Shown: one piece after another, positions 63,024 to 64,000 of the stretch
How the letters are laid out: each line of letters opens with the position of its first letter
Position numbering within the stretch: position 1 is the first letter of the stretch
DNA from: Chryseobacterium aahli
GTDB lineage: Bacteria > Bacteroidota > Bacteroidia > Flavobacteriales > Weeksellaceae
Length of the DNA: 64,000 nucleotides
Direction: 5' to 3'
NCBI RefSeq assembly: GCF_022699665.1
Contig: NZ_JALDNB010000002.1
Location: forward strand, 248,001-312,000
Position numbers and translations under genes: made by a program
The notes under the pieces: generated by a model
What the model was told of the DNA's origin: nothing
The model's input: only the letters and a program-made list of their open reading frames with translations
Database searches by the model: none

Positions 63024-63863
63024 CTATGATTTATTAAAAACCAACAACGGAACTTTTGTCTGAAATGCATACTGCGCAGAGTTGCTGGAATAAAATATTC
63101 TTTCAAACCAATTTTTAGTTCGCCCGGTAAACATTATCAATACTGATGGAGAAAATTGCATATTCTCAACAGCCGTCTCGATAGCATCTACAAGATGAAC
63201 ACTCTTATCTTTATCAATAATATGTATATGTACGGGATAATCTGTTAATTTTTCTATTTTGCCCTCTATCTCTTCACGATGTTTATTTTCCTCTGATTTT
63301 GATGTGAAGTGTAATAATTCTATCGAAGCATTCAAAGCTTTAGCAAAAGCTACAACTTCCAATATTTCATTTTTATAATCATCAAGGTCTGATGCGTAAA
63401 GAATACTTTTAATATCATTAATCTTATAATCATAAGGGACTACAATTACGGGTGTCGCAGAATGGTTAATAAGGTTTGCGGCGATGGTTCCTATAATTTT
63501 TTCTAACTTACCCGCTCCTCTTGTACTGATGCTTATATAGTCAAAAGTATGTTCTTTAGCATATTCGATAATACAGGCATTTGGCAAAACAGAGATTTCT
63601 ACAATACAATCAATTGGTACAATCTGTATTTTTGAGCTTATATATACATCTTCTACAAACTTCAGAAGTTTGGTACGTATCATATCTTTTTGTTCGTCTT
63701 CGTACTCATCCATTCTCACAGCATCCCAAGCGGAAGGCGTTTGTGGATGGTGGACATTAAGAAAAGTAAGATGGTAATTATTTTGATTTGCTAATTGCAT
63801 AGCGAAGATCAATCCTGCTTTTGAATGTTCTGAAAAATCGGTTGTAACAAGAATTTTTTTCAT
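63024..63863 (-). CDS. Tandem universal stress protein
   Basis: 279 residues forming two UspA domains. The first begins KKILVTTDFSEHSKAGLIFAM and ends in the nucleotide-binding-type SISTRGAGKLEKIIGT and TPVIVVPYD. The second begins IKSILYASDLDDYKNEIL and ends VPLLVFNKS with a degenerate phosphate loop (GRTKNWFERIFYSSNSA). It is a cytoplasmic stress protein of unknown partner. First gene of the stress block. The 137 bases after its start to the window end hold no further gene I can support. Confidence 0.9.
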   Translation of the reverse strand: MKKILVTTDFSEHSKAGLIFAMQLANQNNYHLTFLNVHHPQTPSAWDAVRMDEYEDEQKDMIRTKLLKFVEDVYISSKIQIVPIDCIVEISVLPNACIIEYAKEHTFDYISISTRGAGKLEKIIGTIAANLINHSATPVIVVPYDYKINDIKSILYASDLDDYKNEILEVVAFAKALNASIELLHFTSKSEENKHREEIEGKIEKLTDYPVHIHIIDKDKSVHLVDAIETAVENMQFSPSVLIMFTGRTKNWFERIFYSSNSAQYAFQTKVPLLVFNKS

Positions 63864-64000
63864 TATTTTTAATTAAGATGTATTGATTATTAGTTGTAGA
63901 AATTATTAAAGTTTATATAATTTGGATGAACTGAATTATTGAAAGGATATAGATCTAAACCACTATATTTAGTGTTGTGCATTTTTATTAAATACTAATT

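Noticed and set aside
1..64000. CRISPR array, toxin-antitoxin or classical defence island
   Set aside because: No regularly spaced direct repeats, cas genes, restriction-modification, retron or toxin-antitoxin pairs were seen in the window.

Overview
The window looks like a chromosomal segment of a Bacteroidota bacterium of the Flavobacteriia, most like Chryseobacterium or a related Weeksellaceae genus. The DNA is AT-rich. Genes lack Shine-Dalgarno sites but several have the Bacteroidota promoter (TTG or TTTG, a spacer of about 16-22 bases, then TAnnTTTG). Many products carry short lipoprotein or secretion signals ending in AQ or SC. There is a SusC/SusD pair, a TamL-like surface-antigen protein, and intergenic palindromic repeats. 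Genus assignment is inference. I found no rRNA, tRNA or CRISPR array.

Layout. 1-6.8 kb: a 5'-truncated TamA/BamA-family protein, a SanA-like protein, a PaaE-like ferredoxin reductase, a thioredoxin-like lipoprotein and an iron-type ABC permease plus ATPase, the last two separated by a composite of intergenic repeats. 6.8-13.5 kb: a fatty-acid beta-oxidation operon (MarR regulator, FadB-like fusion, thiolase, very-long-chain-type acyl-CoA dehydrogenase). Two near-identical palindromes lie in front of marR, and a four-helix-bundle gene with its own inverted repeats is lodged inside the operon. 13.6-17.5 kb: a beta-propeller lactonase, a secreted unknown, and an ArsR-SRPBCC-DoxX-DUF1801 operon with visible operators. 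17.5-31 kb: Na+/H+ antiporter, HD phosphohydrolase, TonB receptor with a DUF2490 protein, uvrA, a gene-poor stretch with two consensus DnaA boxes and a possible small RNA, small enzymes, an M28 peptidase and an aminotransferase. 31.5-35.3 kb: a membrane pyrophosphatase fused to an OmpA-like peptidoglycan-binding domain, next to soluble pyrophosphatase. 35.3-44.7 kb: housekeeping and envelope genes (radC, L,D-transpeptidase, LolD-like ATPase, histidine kinase, PBP4-like enzyme, peptidase E). 44.8-45.4 kb: a decayed IS3-family element. 45.5-57.6 kb: a polysaccharide utilization locus (SusC, SusD, GH30, GH3, GH16, GH30) with a divergent sugar transporter. 57.6-63.9 kb: an accessory block (DASS transporter, DUF6544-like protein, P-type ATPase, universal stress protein) that also holds an integrase remnant and fragments of two other genes.

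How the genes work together. The beta-oxidation operon is probably autoregulated by its MarR protein through the palindromes. The PUL enzymes together fit breakdown of a beta-1,3/1,6-glucan such as laminarin or fungal wall glucan: SusCD imports oligosaccharides, GH16 and the two GH30 enzymes cut the backbone and branches, GH3 releases glucose, and the divergent MFS protein may import it. The two pyrophosphatases are co-oriented and both remove PPi, one conserving energy as an ion gradient.

The most notable items are the pyrophosphatase-OmpA fusion with its relocated helix-5 glutamate, the paired MarR operators, the mobile-looking four-helix-bundle insertion, and the stress block with its chimeric gene scar. 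I saw no wholly unprecedented multi-gene defence or mobile system.
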